64,000 nt of DNA from Sulfitobacter litoralis (GTDB lineage: Bacteria; Pseudomonadota; Alphaproteobacteria; Rhodobacterales; Rhodobacteraceae), in NCBI RefSeq assembly GCF_900103185.1, contig NZ_FNJD01000004.1:62001-126000 (forward strand), read 5' to 3'. Shown here piece by piece: positions 56,993 to 64,000 of this stretch (positions within the stretch are counted from its first letter, which is position 1; each line of letters starts with the position of its first letter). Position numbers and translations under genes: made by a program. The notes below the pieces were generated by a model. It searched no databases. It worked only from the letters and a program-made list of their open reading frames with translations, and was not told the DNA's origin.

Positions 56993-57580
56993 CTACCGCG
57001 TCAGAATAAGCTCTCCATTGGTAATCTCGATCCGGCCCCAGCGTTGCAGATAGCCCATCCCCAGCAGTGATTGCCGCATCTCGCCCCCATTGACGACTGC
57101 AGGCACATTGGTGTCGCGCACGCCGCCCAGCTCAACCTCGGCCAACCTGACATAAGCGGTGCGCACCTCGCCATTGGCGGTGCTGGCGCGACCCAGATAC
57201 TTCAGATCATCCGGCTTTAGCCCCGCGGTCTTGGCATCCTTGCGGGTGAGCACCATATCGGTCGCGCCCGTATCCACAACAAAGCGCAGCGGCGTGCCAT
57301 TGATGGTGGCGGTAAGATAGTAATGACCGTCGCGCGCGCGCGGAAGGGTGACACTGCCGGTTCCCGCCTGATAGCTTTGGCGCGGAATATCACCGCTGCG
57401 GCTGATATCGCCCCAAAGCCCGTATCCCGCTGCAACGCCGATGAAAATCATGGCCCAGACGGCGACCTGCTGGAGCGTTTTATTCAGCCCCTGACGGCTT
57501 TGCATAAAGAACCAGCCCGCGACCATCGCCACAAGCAGGATCAGGTAGAACAAACGTCCTATGTCGATATCCGGCATCAT
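56993..57580 (-). CDS. Clan AA retropepsin-like aspartic protease (TIGR02281 type)
   Basis: The 195-residue protein has two N-terminal hydrophobic segments and then the active-site motif FVVDTGATDMVLT, followed by YLGRASTANGEVRTAYVRLA and SLLGMGYLQRWGRIEI. This is the pattern of single-domain membrane-anchored aspartic proteases related to retropepsins. Substrate unknown. It converges on holC with 17 bp between them. Confidence 0.88.
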   Translation of the reverse strand: MMPDIDIGRLFYLILLVAMVAGWFFMQSRQGLNKTLQQVAVWAMIFIGVAAGYGLWGDISRSGDIPRQSYQAGTGSVTLPRARDGHYYLTATINGTPLRFVVDTGATDMVLTRKDAKTAGLKPDDLKYLGRASTANGEVRTAYVRLAEVELGGVRDTNVPAVVNGGEMRQSLLGMGYLQRWGRIEITNGELILTR

Positions 57581-57628
57581 ATATCCTTTGGCAGTCTTCC
57601 AAGAATATGGGGGCAGGGCGTGCGAATG

Positions 57629-58267
57629 TCAGCCCGGCCCCGGCCCGAAACCAAAGGCGCTCAGGCCATCCAGAACGAATTGCACCGAAAGGGCGGCCAG
57701 TAGCATTCCCAAAAGTCGCGTGATCACGTTGATCCCGACCTTGCCCAAGGCGTTTTCAAGATAGCCGCTGGCCTGCATAGTAATGCCCATGATGAGCAGT
57801 ACGGCAAAGGTAATGGCGACGACTGTCACCAACCCTTCGAGGCCCGGCTTCTCGCCCGTCAGCAAGATCACCGACGCGATAGAGCCGGGACCGGCGATCA
57901 ACGGAATGGCCAGCGGGAACACCGACGGATCGTCGTGATCATCATCCGCTTCGGCATGGCCTTCGCGGCGTTTGGTCCGGCGGTCGAACAACATATCAAG
58001 GGCGGTCAGGAAAAGCAGCACGCCCCCCGCCACCCGAAAAGCGGGCATGGAGATCCCGATGAACCCCAGCACGGCCTCGCCAAAAGCGGCAAAGACCAGC
58101 AAGATCAGGCCGGCAATGATAACCGACCGCCACGCGATCAGCCTGCGCTGGCGTGGGGTCATACCAGGGGTAAGGGCCAAAAACATAGGGCCAATCGCAA
58201 AGGGGTCGATGATCACGATTATGGTCGCGAACGCCGTGATCATGAACGCCAGATCAAGTGCCATCAT
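57629..58267 (-). CDS. MarC family membrane protein
   Basis: The 212-residue protein has six transmembrane segments and MarC family strings (IIDPFAIGPMFLALTPGM, FPLAIPLIAGPGSIASVILL, LGMLLAALSVQFVLDGL). The family was once linked to multiple antibiotic resistance, but the function is unknown. It lies downstream of the ABC-F gene. Confidence 0.9.
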   Translation of the reverse strand: MMALDLAFMITAFATIIVIIDPFAIGPMFLALTPGMTPRQRRLIAWRSVIIAGLILLVFAAFGEAVLGFIGISMPAFRVAGGVLLFLTALDMLFDRRTKRREGHAEADDDHDDPSVFPLAIPLIAGPGSIASVILLTGEKPGLEGLVTVVAITFAVLLIMGITMQASGYLENALGKVGINVITRLLGMLLAALSVQFVLDGLSAFGFGPGPG

Positions 58268-58277
58268 AAACTGCCAC

Positions 58278-58316
58278 CGGGGCCAGCCCCGTCCTCATGC
58301 CTTTAGCGCCGGCCCC
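58278..58316. repeat. GGGG-CCAG-CCCC hairpin between marC and the ABC-F gene
   Basis: CGGGG-CCAG-CCCCG (58278-58291) shares the CCAG loop with hairpins at 4375 and 26826. A second GGCCCCG (58311-58317) could pair with the first arm instead. No T-run follows, and the A/T tail of the other copies is absent. Confidence 0.4.
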
Positions 58317-58322
58317 GTGTCT

Positions 58323-60185
58323 TCAGGCAGACGCGGTTTCCAGCTTTTCCAATGCGCCCATCCAGATCGCCTCTGCCCGTTCAAGGGCGGCCATGACTTC
58401 GGCGTATTTCTTGTTCCAAACCTCAAGTTCGCCGACTTTGTCCTTTTCGTAAAGGGCAGGGTCCGCGAGCTTTTTAGCCAGTTTGTCCCGCATGTCGTTG
58501 ATCTTGGTCACCCGCGCCTCGGCGGTCCGCACTTCCGAGCGCAGGGCAAGGATGTCTTCGCGGTTGGCGCGTTTCGGTTTCGGCACTTCCTTGACCGGTT
58601 TGGCGTTCTTGCTGACGGGCTTTTCCACGGTCAGCAGCATCTTGCGGTACGCTTCGAGGTCATCCTCATAGGGCTGAACGGTGCCGTTCGACACCAGCCA
58701 CAAACGGTCTGCCACCATCGACAAAAGGTGCATGTCGTGGCTGACAAGGATCACAGCGCCAGAATAGCGCGTCAGTGCCTCGACGAGCGCTTCGCGCGAT
58801 TCGATATCAAGGTGGTTGGTCGGCTCATCGAGGATCAGCAGATGCGGTGCATCCAGTGTGGCCAGCAGCAGGGACAGACGTGCCTTTTGCCCACCCGACA
58901 GGCGACCGACTTCGGTATCGGCCTGATCCGGCCCCAGACCAAACCCGGCCAACTGCGCCCGCAGCTTTGATTGCATCACACCGGGGCGTGCGCTGATCAT
59001 GTGCTGAAGCGGCGTTTCGTGAACGACCAGTTCATCCACTTGGTGCTGCGCAAAGAAACCGATCCGCAGCTTGCTCGAGTTGATCGCCTTGCCATCAAAC
59101 AGCACCAGACGGTTGGACAGCAGCTTGGACAGCGTTGATTTACCCTGACCGTTTTTACCCAACAACGCGATACGATCGTCTTGGTCGATCCGCAGATTCA
59201 GGCGCGACAGCACGGGCTGGCCCTCGGTATAGCCGGTCGATCCGCCTTCGATGCTGATGATCGGTGGCGACAGCTCGTCTGGTTGCGGGAAGGTAAAGAC
59301 CTTGCGCGCGGCTTCTTCCGGCGGCGTGATCGTCACCATCTTTTCGATGGCCTTCATCCGCGATTGGGCCTGTTTGGCCTTGGACGCCTTGGCCTTAAAG
59401 CGGTCAACGAACGCCTGCATGTGTTGTTTATGCGCCTGCTGCTTTTTCGCCTGCGCGGTCAGCTGCGCACGCTTTTCGGCCCGCATTTTAGCGAATTGAT
59501 CGTAATTACCTTGATAATACGTGAGCTTACGGTCTTCGAGGTGCAGGATGCCACCAACGGCGCGGTTCAGCAGACCACGGTCGTGGCTGATGATGATCAC
59601 CGTATGCGGGTATTTCGACAGGTAGTTTTCCAGCCACAACGCGCCTTCAAGGTCGAGGTAGTTGGTCGGTTCGTCCAACAGCAGCAAATCGGGTTGTGCA
59701 AACAGAACCCCCGCCAATGCCACACGCATCCGCCAGCCGCCCGAATAGGCAGAACAGGGTTGCTGCTGGTCATGATCATCAAAGCCGAGGCCCTTGAGGA
59801 TCGCGGCAGCACGGCCTTCGGCGGACCAGGCGTCGATATCGGCAAGACGGGTCTGCACCTCGGCGATACGCGCGGGGTCTTCCGTCGTCTCTGCCTCGTG
59901 CATCAGCGCGGCGCGTTCCACATCGGCGGCCAGCACCGTTTCAATCAGCGACACGTCAGACGACGGCACCTCTTGGGCGATGCCCCCGATCTTGGCGCGC
60001 GATGGCAGGCTGATGTCGCCTGCGTCAAGCGACAGCTCTCCGCGAATGATTTTGAAAAGCGTGGTTTTACCCGCACCGTTTTGCCCGACGAGGCCCACTT
60101 TGTGGCCTTCGGGGATGACCGCACTGGCTTCCTCAAACAAGGGACGGCCTTCGACGGAATAGTTGATTTCTGAAATGCTTAACAT
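58323..60185 (-). CDS. ABC-F family ATP-binding protein (Uup/YheS-like)
   Basis: The 620-residue cytosolic protein has two ABC ATPase domains and no membrane segments. The first has Walker A GLVGQNGAGKTTLF and LLLDEPTNYLD, the second GKNGQGKSTLSK, LSGGQKARLSLLLATLD and LILDEPTNHLD. A linker of Lys/Ala-rich helices (AQLTAQAKKQQAHKQHMQAF) joins them. A C-terminal coiled coil follows (EVRTAEARVTKINDMRDKL). ABC-F proteins act on ribosomes. The start is ATG 60185, giving MLSISEINYSVEGRPLF. Confidence 0.94.
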   Translation of the reverse strand: MLSISEINYSVEGRPLFEEASAVIPEGHKVGLVGQNGAGKTTLFKIIRGELSLDAGDISLPSRAKIGGIAQEVPSSDVSLIETVLAADVERAALMHEAETTEDPARIAEVQTRLADIDAWSAEGRAAAILKGLGFDDHDQQQPCSAYSGGWRMRVALAGVLFAQPDLLLLDEPTNYLDLEGALWLENYLSKYPHTVIIISHDRGLLNRAVGGILHLEDRKLTYYQGNYDQFAKMRAEKRAQLTAQAKKQQAHKQHMQAFVDRFKAKASKAKQAQSRMKAIEKMVTITPPEEAARKVFTFPQPDELSPPIISIEGGSTGYTEGQPVLSRLNLRIDQDDRIALLGKNGQGKSTLSKLLSNRLVLFDGKAINSSKLRIGFFAQHQVDELVVHETPLQHMISARPGVMQSKLRAQLAGFGLGPDQADTEVGRLSGGQKARLSLLLATLDAPHLLILDEPTNHLDIESREALVEALTRYSGAVILVSHDMHLLSMVADRLWLVSNGTVQPYEDDLEAYRKMLLTVEKPVSKNAKPVKEVPKPKRANREDILALRSEVRTAEARVTKINDMRDKLAKKLADPALYEKDKVGELEVWNKKYAEVMAALERAEAIWMGALEKLETASA

Positions 60186-60289
60186 GGACGCGGTGTGGAC
60201 CATGTCTGGCCCCGCGTCAATCGCGGCTTTTCACGGGGGATGACCCATGCTAGGGAGCGGCCAAATCAACCCCACCTAGGAGAGCTATC

Positions 60290-60712
60290 ATGGCCCTTGA
60301 GCGCACATTCTCGATCATCAAACCAGACGCAACACGCCGCAACCTGACCGGCAAAATCAACGCCAAATTCGAAGAAGCCGGCCTGCGCATCGTCGCACAA
60401 AAGCGTATTCACATGACAAAGGCACAAGCGGGCGTCTTCTATGCTGTACACGCCGAGCGTCCTTTCTATGACGAACTGTGCGAATTCATGGCATCCGAGC
60501 CGGTTATCGTTCAGGTTCTTGAAGGCGAAGGCGCGATCGCGAAAAACCGCGAAGTTATGGGCGCAACCAACCCAGCCGACGCCGCAGCTGGCACCATCCG
60601 CGCAGAATTCGCTGAATCCGTTGGCGAAAACTCCGTTCACGGGTCCGACGCTCCTGAAACAGCCGCAGTCGAAATCGCGTATTTCTTCTCCGGTCTGGAA
60701 CTGGTTGGCTAA
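60290..60712 (+). CDS. ndk: Nucleoside diphosphate kinase
   Basis: Ndk balances NTP pools by phosphate transfer through a phospho-histidine. The 140-residue chain has the family start [20 protein letters not shown] and catalytic His117 in GENSVHGSD, followed by [23 protein letters not shown] precedes the ATG. A strong terminator follows. Confidence 0.97.
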   Translation: MALERTFSIIKPDATRRNLTGKINAKFEEAGLRIVAQKRIHMTKAQAGVFYAVHAERPFYDELCEFMASEPVIVQVLEGEGAIAKNREVMGATNPADAAAGTIRAEFAESVGENSVHGSDAPETAAVEIAYFFSGLELVG

Positions 60713-60735
60713 GCCTTAACGGGTTTAGACAGATG

Positions 60736-60767
60736 AAAGGGGTCGCAGGAAACTGCGGCCCCTTTTT
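60736..60767 (+). terminator. Rho-independent terminator of ndk
   Basis: Stem AAGGGGTCGCAG / CTGCGGCCCCTT (one T-G pair) with a GAAA loop, followed by TTT, 25 bp after the ndk stop. Confidence 0.88.
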
Positions 60768-60786
60768 CTATGCGGCGTGATTGGCA

Positions 60787-61203
60787 TTAGCCTTTAAGGG
60801 TCGGGTGATGGGATGACAGTTCGCCGTCAGCAGGGCTAACCGTTTTCATTGGGGCCGTTTCATCTAGGTGACGGTGCAAAAGATCGACGTTTCGCGTGTT
60901 TGCTTTCCAGCCGATGTCAAAGATATCACCGATCAATGGGATCGCGCCGATCGCAAGGTCGATGCCGACGTTCGCGCCCATGCGTGCCAAGACCGATCTG
61001 CTTGCGCCCATGCGATGCGCCTCTTTGACGATATAGCCCGCTGGTGCCAGCGCCAGAACATCGCCCACGCCGGGGATCAGGCCAAGGATACTGTCCCAAC
61101 CCAAACGGATGCCAAACAATGGGACGCGCAACGCGCTGTCCATCGTGCGAGCAAGACCGCGCAGGCGATCAAGATCGTGCTGAACATCAGGGGAATGGGG
61201 CAT
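60787..61203 (-). CDS. DUF4112 domain protein
   Basis: The 138-residue protein has two hydrophobic stretches, LGLIPGVGDVLALAPAGYIV and VGIDLAIGAIPLIGDIFDI, separated by AHRMGASRSVLARMGAN, and ends WKANTRNVDLLHRHLDE. This is the DUF4112 pattern. It is probably membrane-associated; function unknown. It converges on ndk. Confidence 0.88.
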   Translation of the reverse strand: MPHSPDVQHDLDRLRGLARTMDSALRVPLFGIRLGWDSILGLIPGVGDVLALAPAGYIVKEAHRMGASRSVLARMGANVGIDLAIGAIPLIGDIFDIGWKANTRNVDLLHRHLDETAPMKTVSPADGELSSHHPTLKG

Positions 61204-61281
61204 GGGGCAGGGTGTCCTGTTGGGGGTACTCTGCAGTATAACGCCGTTGAGGGCGGGGACGTTCCGACTAAGAGATCAAGC

Positions 61282-61608
61282 TCACGCTTCTCGGACACCG
61301 ATGAGGTTCATCATACGCTCGAACTCTGACTGGACCGGATCGTGCGCGCGGGCCTTGATCGCGTCGAATTTGACGCGCAGCGCCTTCTTTTCTTCACCTT
61401 TGCAATCATTCCATGGGCGGCCTTGCAGCCCCATGACCAAGACATAATACCCGATGAAGTGCGGACGTTGCCCATTTTGCAGCAAACGCGCGTAGGCGGC
61501 ATCGGCACCAAGATCGCGCAAGGCTTCGGCAGAATGAATGCCCGCCTTGGCGCAGCTTTGCTCGAACGCGGGGCCAAGATTACGGATCGAGGAAACAGGG
61601 TCAGTCAT
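61282..61608 (-). CDS. TfoX C-terminal domain protein
   Basis: The 108-residue protein (MTDPVSSIRNLGPAFEQSCA, AGIHSAEALRDLGADAAYARL) is the stand-alone TfoX/Sxy C-terminal domain, a small helical fold containing a helix-hairpin-helix-like segment. In gamma-proteobacteria the full-length TfoX controls competence; the lone C-terminal domain in alphaproteobacteria has no assigned role. Confidence 0.85.
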   Translation of the reverse strand: MTDPVSSIRNLGPAFEQSCAKAGIHSAEALRDLGADAAYARLLQNGQRPHFIGYYVLVMGLQGRPWNDCKGEEKKALRVKFDAIKARAHDPVQSEFERMMNLIGVREA

Positions 61609-61646
61609 GCCTGACTACCTATACCGTCGTCTGCGCTCTGTCACTT

Positions 61647-61745
61647 TCAGATGCTGGCATAATCCGTAAATATCACCGGCTGAGGTTTTTCCTGCGCGGG
61701 CATGGGTGGGACGGATTGCTGCGGCTGGTTCGGTTGCTTGGTCAT
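61647..61745 (-). CDS. Candidate 32-residue Pro/Gln-rich peptide
   Basis: An ATG at 61745 opens a 32-codon frame, MTKQPNQPQQSVPPMPAQEK then PQPVIFTDYASI, ending at TGA 61647. GGAGAAG stands about 6 nt before the ATG, a good ribosome site. The first two thirds are Pro/Gln-rich and the end is hydrophobic. It is too short for normal gene callers. It may be a real small protein or a leader; no homologue is recognised. Confidence 0.42.
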   Translation of the reverse strand: MTKQPNQPQQSVPPMPAQEKPQPVIFTDYASI

Positions 61746-61915
61746 GTGTCTTCTCCGGTTTGTGTTGGTCTCTCCGTTTCAGGGGCTACCAACGTTCGGG
61801 CGGCCCTATTGTTCAGGGTGAAGGTCAAAACTGCCGATACAAAGGCCGGATATGGGCCGTTATGGGGTAAAACTGTGCCATTTAAGCCATGCGTTTTTCG
61901 CATATCGACTATGGT

Positions 61916-61944
61916 TTGCACCTTTGCTGCACCGCCCACATATG
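61916..61944 (+). promoter_or_regulatory. Candidate promoter of the small tandem genes
   Basis: TTGCAC and CATATG stand 17 bp apart, with CCCACATAT around the second box, about 27 bp before the first small ORF. The CC..CATAT form recalls heat-shock (RpoH) type promoters, which drive DUF1127 genes in Rhodobacter. The match is weak. Confidence 0.25.
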
Positions 61945-61970
61945 ACGATCACGGGCATTGAGGCCCTGAA

Positions 61971-62153
61971 ATGGAAAGCTGGAAAATGAAAACCGAAGCT
62001 ACATACAAAACCGCCACACCGGTCGAAGTCGACCGCCTGCTTGCTGAAGCCAATGCATTGCGTAGTGCCTATCTCTCTGCCGCAGTCGCCAAAGCATCGC
62101 GCAAGTTTACCGGCCTGTTCCGCACCGCACCCCGCGGCACGGCAGCAGCTTAA
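61971..62153 (+). CDS. Small protein (60 residues) upstream of the DUF1127 gene
   Basis: The product has a helical centre (EVDRLLAEANALRSAYLSAA) and a basic end (VAKASRKFTGLFRTAPRGT). GAGG 7 nt before ATG 61971 supports that start; ATG 61986 (MKTEATYKTA) with GGAAAGCTGGAAA is also good. It precedes a DUF1127 gene by 83 bp, which holds two small hairpins. The pair is probably one transcript. Function unknown; its basic, short form suggests nucleic-acid binding. Confidence 0.7.
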   Translation: MESWKMKTEATYKTATPVEVDRLLAEANALRSAYLSAAVAKASRKFTGLFRTAPRGTAAA

Positions 62154-62236
62154 ACCGCCAGCGCTTTGCTGACGGAACATACCAAACCGAATGCGGTGGA
62201 TAGGCCGCCGCATAGACGTGAAAGAGAGAATAAGAA

Positions 62237-62455
62237 ATGAGCTATACATCCACATATACCGCCGCGCCCGTTGCGGGTCTGATGCCCAAGCTGCGCATGT
62301 CGTTGAACGCATTCCGCGCCTACAGCGCTGATCAACGCGCCAAACGCCAGACCTTCCGCGAATTGTCGGCGATGAATGACCGAGATCTGGCAGATATCGG
62401 TGTTGCACGTGGCGAAATCCGCCATATTGCTTCGCAAGCGGTTGCACTGCGCTAA
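62237..62455 (+). CDS. DUF1127 domain small protein
   Basis: The 72-residue protein ends in the DUF1127 signature: RAKRQTFRELSAMNDRDLAD followed by IGVARGEIRHIA. In Rhodobacter a DUF1127 protein (CcaF1) is an RNA-binding stress protein whose mRNA 3' end yields CcsR sRNAs; a similar link is suggested by the hairpin that follows here. GAGAGAATAAGAA precedes the ATG. Confidence 0.85.
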   Translation: MSYTSTYTAAPVAGLMPKLRMSLNAFRAYSADQRAKRQTFRELSAMNDRDLADIGVARGEIRHIASQAVALR

Positions 62456-62774
62456 ACCGTACGTCTCAAGCCGCAAGAATTTCCCCGCCGCGAAGTCCTC
62501 CCACTTCGCGGCGGTTTTATTTTGTCTGATCAAGTGTTTACGAGGTGATTTTGGGTGTCGGTGATTCCCATACCTGCAGTCGTTTAACTTACTATCGCCC
62601 CCGAAAACTCCGTTCCCCGCTGCGACCTCAAAACAGGGTTTTGCGATCAAAGCTATTGCCAGAATTATATTCTTTGCCGTCATTGAATGATACGACTCGG
62701 TACTTGGTTGGCGCTGCGCCATTGAAGCGCAGCTGCGTCATGTTACCTCCCCCTTAGACGTAACGGAGAATATC
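62456..62774 (+). other. 319-bp region between the DUF1127 gene and the ABC transporter genes
   Basis: It begins with the hairpin/terminator at 62485-62518. The middle (62520-62700) is AT-richer than its surroundings and shows no ORF. A stem GCTGCGC / GCGCAGC lies at 62713-62733, and GTTAC / GTAAC (62742-62764) encloses CTCCCCC just before the ribosome site of the next gene. Confidence 0.4.
62485..62518 (+). ncRNA. Anti-Shine-Dalgarno hairpin and terminator; candidate CcsR/cuckoo-type sRNA 3' end
   Basis: A perfect 12-bp stem CCGCCGCGAAGT / ACTTCGCGGCGG encloses the six-base loop CCTCCC, then TTTT. It is thus a textbook terminator of the DUF1127 mRNA. Its loop matches the anti-Shine-Dalgarno CCUCC found in the loops of CcsR/cuckoo sRNAs of Rhodobacter, which also derive from DUF1127 transcripts. 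Only one such hairpin is seen here, so the sRNA role is inference; the terminator role is firm. Confidence 0.65.
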
Positions 62775-63527
62775 ATGATCAAACACGCCACACTCACCGC
62801 AATCGCCCTTGCTACCGGCGTCAGTGCTGCTCAGGCAGAGACGCTGAATGTCGGTATGTCGGGCGGGTACTTTCCTTTCACCTTTGTAAAGCTCGACGTG
62901 CTACAGGGGTTCGAGGTCGATTTCATTAACGCCGTCGCCAAGGAAACCGGCGACGAAGTCAATTTCGTCACTATGTCCTTTTCCGGCCTGATCGGCGCGC
63001 TGGAATCCGGCCGCATCGACACGATCGCAAACCAGATCACCATCACCCCCGAGCGCGAGGCAAGGTTCGCCTTTTCGCAACCCTACGTCTTTGACGGGGC
63101 GCAAGTCGTGGTTAAGGCCGGCAACGAAGACACCATCGGTAGCGTTGAAGACCTGAGCGGGAAAACCGTTGCGGTCAACCTCGGCTCTAACTTTGAGGAG
63201 TTGTTGAACGAACTGCCAAATGCGGGCGAGATCGACATTCGCACCTATGAAAGCAACATCGCCCAAGATACGGCGCTTGGTCGGGTGGATGCCTTTGTTA
63301 TGGACCGCGTTTCGTCCGGCCAGCTGATTGCCGAAAGCCCGCTGCCGCTGGCGCTGGCTGGTAAACCCTTTAGCGAAATCCGGAATGCCCTGCCGTTCCG
63401 CAACGATGACGAAGGCAAAGCTCTGCGCGACCGGTTCGACGTGGCAATCACCAAGCTGAAAGAGGACGGCACCCTGACCGAGATTTCGGAAAAGTGGTTC
63501 GGCTCTGACATCACGACAGCCGAGTAA
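62775..63527 (+). CDS. Amino-acid ABC transporter substrate-binding protein
   Basis: The 250-residue periplasmic protein has a signal peptide (MIKHATLTAIALATGVSAAQA, 21 residues). The family 3 solute-binding fold follows: LNVGMSGGYFPFTFVK, GFEVDFINAVAKETG, ANQITITPEREARFAFSQPY and YESNIAQDTALGRVDAFVMD. It binds a polar amino acid, perhaps cystine or glutamine. ACGGAG precedes the ATG. The permease gene follows after 6 bp. Confidence 0.93.
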   Translation: MIKHATLTAIALATGVSAAQAETLNVGMSGGYFPFTFVKLDVLQGFEVDFINAVAKETGDEVNFVTMSFSGLIGALESGRIDTIANQITITPEREARFAFSQPYVFDGAQVVVKAGNEDTIGSVEDLSGKTVAVNLGSNFEELLNELPNAGEIDIRTYESNIAQDTALGRVDAFVMDRVSSGQLIAESPLPLALAGKPFSEIRNALPFRNDDEGKALRDRFDVAITKLKEDGTLTEISEKWFGSDITTAE

Positions 63528-63533
63528 GCCAAG

Positions 63534-64000
63534 ATGCGAGGACTGGATTTCGACTACATGCTGGGCTTGCTGCCCGTGTTGCTGGGCTATGTCCCGCTAA
63601 CGCTTTTCATGGCGTTTGTGGGCATGGTCTGCGCATTGGTGCTGGCATCTGCTCTCGCGGTAGAGCGGGTGTTCCGGATTCCGGTCCTCGACGTCTTTGT
63701 GCGGCTGTTCATCAGCTTTTTTCGCGGCACGCCATTGTTGGTGCAGTTGTTTCTGTTCTACTACGGCTTGCCGCAAGTCTTGGGCTTTCTAGGAAATATT
63801 GACGGCGTCACCGCGACGATCATGGGGCTAACACTGCATTTCTCGGCCTATATGGCCGAAAGCATTCGTGCCGCTATTCTGGGCGTGGACCGCAGCCAGT
63901 GGGAGGCCGCGCAAGCGGTTGGGATGACCCAAGGACAGATGATGCGACAGATCATTCTACCACAGGCATCACGCGTCGCCGCGCCGACGCTTGTGAACTA
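63534..64000 (+). CDS. Amino-acid ABC transporter permease, 5' part (runs off the window edge)
   Basis: From ATG 63534 the frame is open for 155 codons to the window end. It shows HisM-type inner-membrane permease strings: FISFFRGTPLLVQLFLFYYG, LHFSAYMAESIRAAILGV, and the EAA loop QWEAAQAVGMTQGQMMRQII. It lies 6 bp after the substrate-binding protein gene, so the ATPase gene is probably beyond the window. Confidence 0.93.
   Translation, partial: MRGLDFDYMLGLLPVLLGYVPLTLFMAFVGMVCALVLASALAVERVFRIPVLDVFVRLFISFFRGTPLLVQLFLFYYGLPQVLGFLGNIDGVTATIMGLTLHFSAYMAESIRAAILGVDRSQWEAAQAVGMTQGQMMRQIILPQASRVAAPTLVN

Larger units (their letters stand above)
61609..61970. other. 362-bp region between the TfoX-C gene and the tandem small genes
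   Basis: Apart from the 32-residue ORF described separately, no gene is seen. Near 61889-61903 is a small hairpin ATGCG-TTTTT-CGCAT. Its right end carries the promoter candidate of the small-gene pair. Confidence 0.4.

Noticed and set aside
59181-60173. Long plus-strand frame opposite the ABC-F gene
   Set aside because: Shadow of a two-domain ATPase with intact motifs.
61742-61939. A 65-codon minus-strand frame overlapping the 32-residue ORF
   Set aside because: No ribosome site was seen for it, and its composition looks random; the shorter frame has the better start signal.

Overview
This 64 kb window looks like ordinary chromosome from an alphaproteobacterium of the Rhodobacterales, most likely the Roseobacter group. 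The evidence is gene order and gene families: dusB(nifR3)-ntrB-ntrC-ntrY-ntrX-trkA-trkH-hfq-hflX, lptF-lptG-lptD-surA-pdxA-rsmA, ispDF-pgpA-cinA, an orphan MttB-type methyltransferase, DUF6456/DUF6477 genes, and tandem small DUF1127-type genes. GC content is high and coding density is very high. Many start/stop overlaps are of the ATGA type. No tRNA, rRNA, prophage, insertion sequence or CRISPR array was seen. A genus cannot be named safely from the sequence alone.

Layout. 1-4.3 kb (minus strand): 5' part of a P-loop ATPase, a FadL-type outer-membrane protein, an EamA exporter and guaA. 4.5-9.1 kb: MttB-like methyltransferase, the divergent DUF6477/DUF6456 pair with DnaA-box-like sites between them, lipA, a 57-residue membrane protein, and hpt. 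9.7-13.6 kb: RatA/Coq10-like protein, ammonium transporter, and the overlapping ispDF-pgpA-cinA set. 13.8-21 kb: nitrogen-control locus dusB-ntrBC and ntrYX, in which both response regulators lack the sigma-54 contact motif GAFTGA. 21-26.8 kb: lipoprotein, trkAH, hfq-hflX, DUF2177. 26.9-33.3 kb: rluE, penicillin acylase-like hydrolase, hydroxyacid dehydrogenase, SYLF lipoprotein, hemB, membrane protein. 33.3-47.4 kb: mfd, TerB-like protein, selO, nucleoside hydrolase and GNAT, mazG, M20 amidohydrolase-agmatinase, prfA-prmC, DUF4167. 47.5-54.9 kb (minus strand): outer-membrane biogenesis operon lptF-lptG-lptD-surA followed by pdxA and rsmA. 55-61.6 kb: pepA-holC, aspartic protease, marC, ABC-F protein, ndk, DUF4112, TfoX C-terminal protein. 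61.6-64 kb: tiny ORFs, a DUF1127 gene ending in a strong hairpin that displays CCUCCC, and the start of an amino-acid ABC transporter.

How the parts work together. Most genes are housekeeping: GMP synthesis and purine salvage, isoprenoid and phospholipid precursors, lipoylation, haem, translation termination and release-factor methylation, LPS export, and potassium uptake. Nitrogen control (ntrBC/ntrYX, amt) and small-molecule scavenging (M20 hydrolase, agmatinase, nucleoside hydrolase, amino-acid ABC transporter) fit a marine heterotroph.

Most interesting signals. (1) An anti-Shine-Dalgarno hairpin after the DUF1127 gene, resembling CcsR/cuckoo-type sRNAs. (2) A perfect DnaA box next to a palindromic second one in the DUF6456/DUF6477 divergent promoter. 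(3) A family of degenerate intergenic hairpin-plus-tail elements. (4) Very small genes missed by length cut-offs (32 and 57 residues). No wholly new multi-gene system could be supported.
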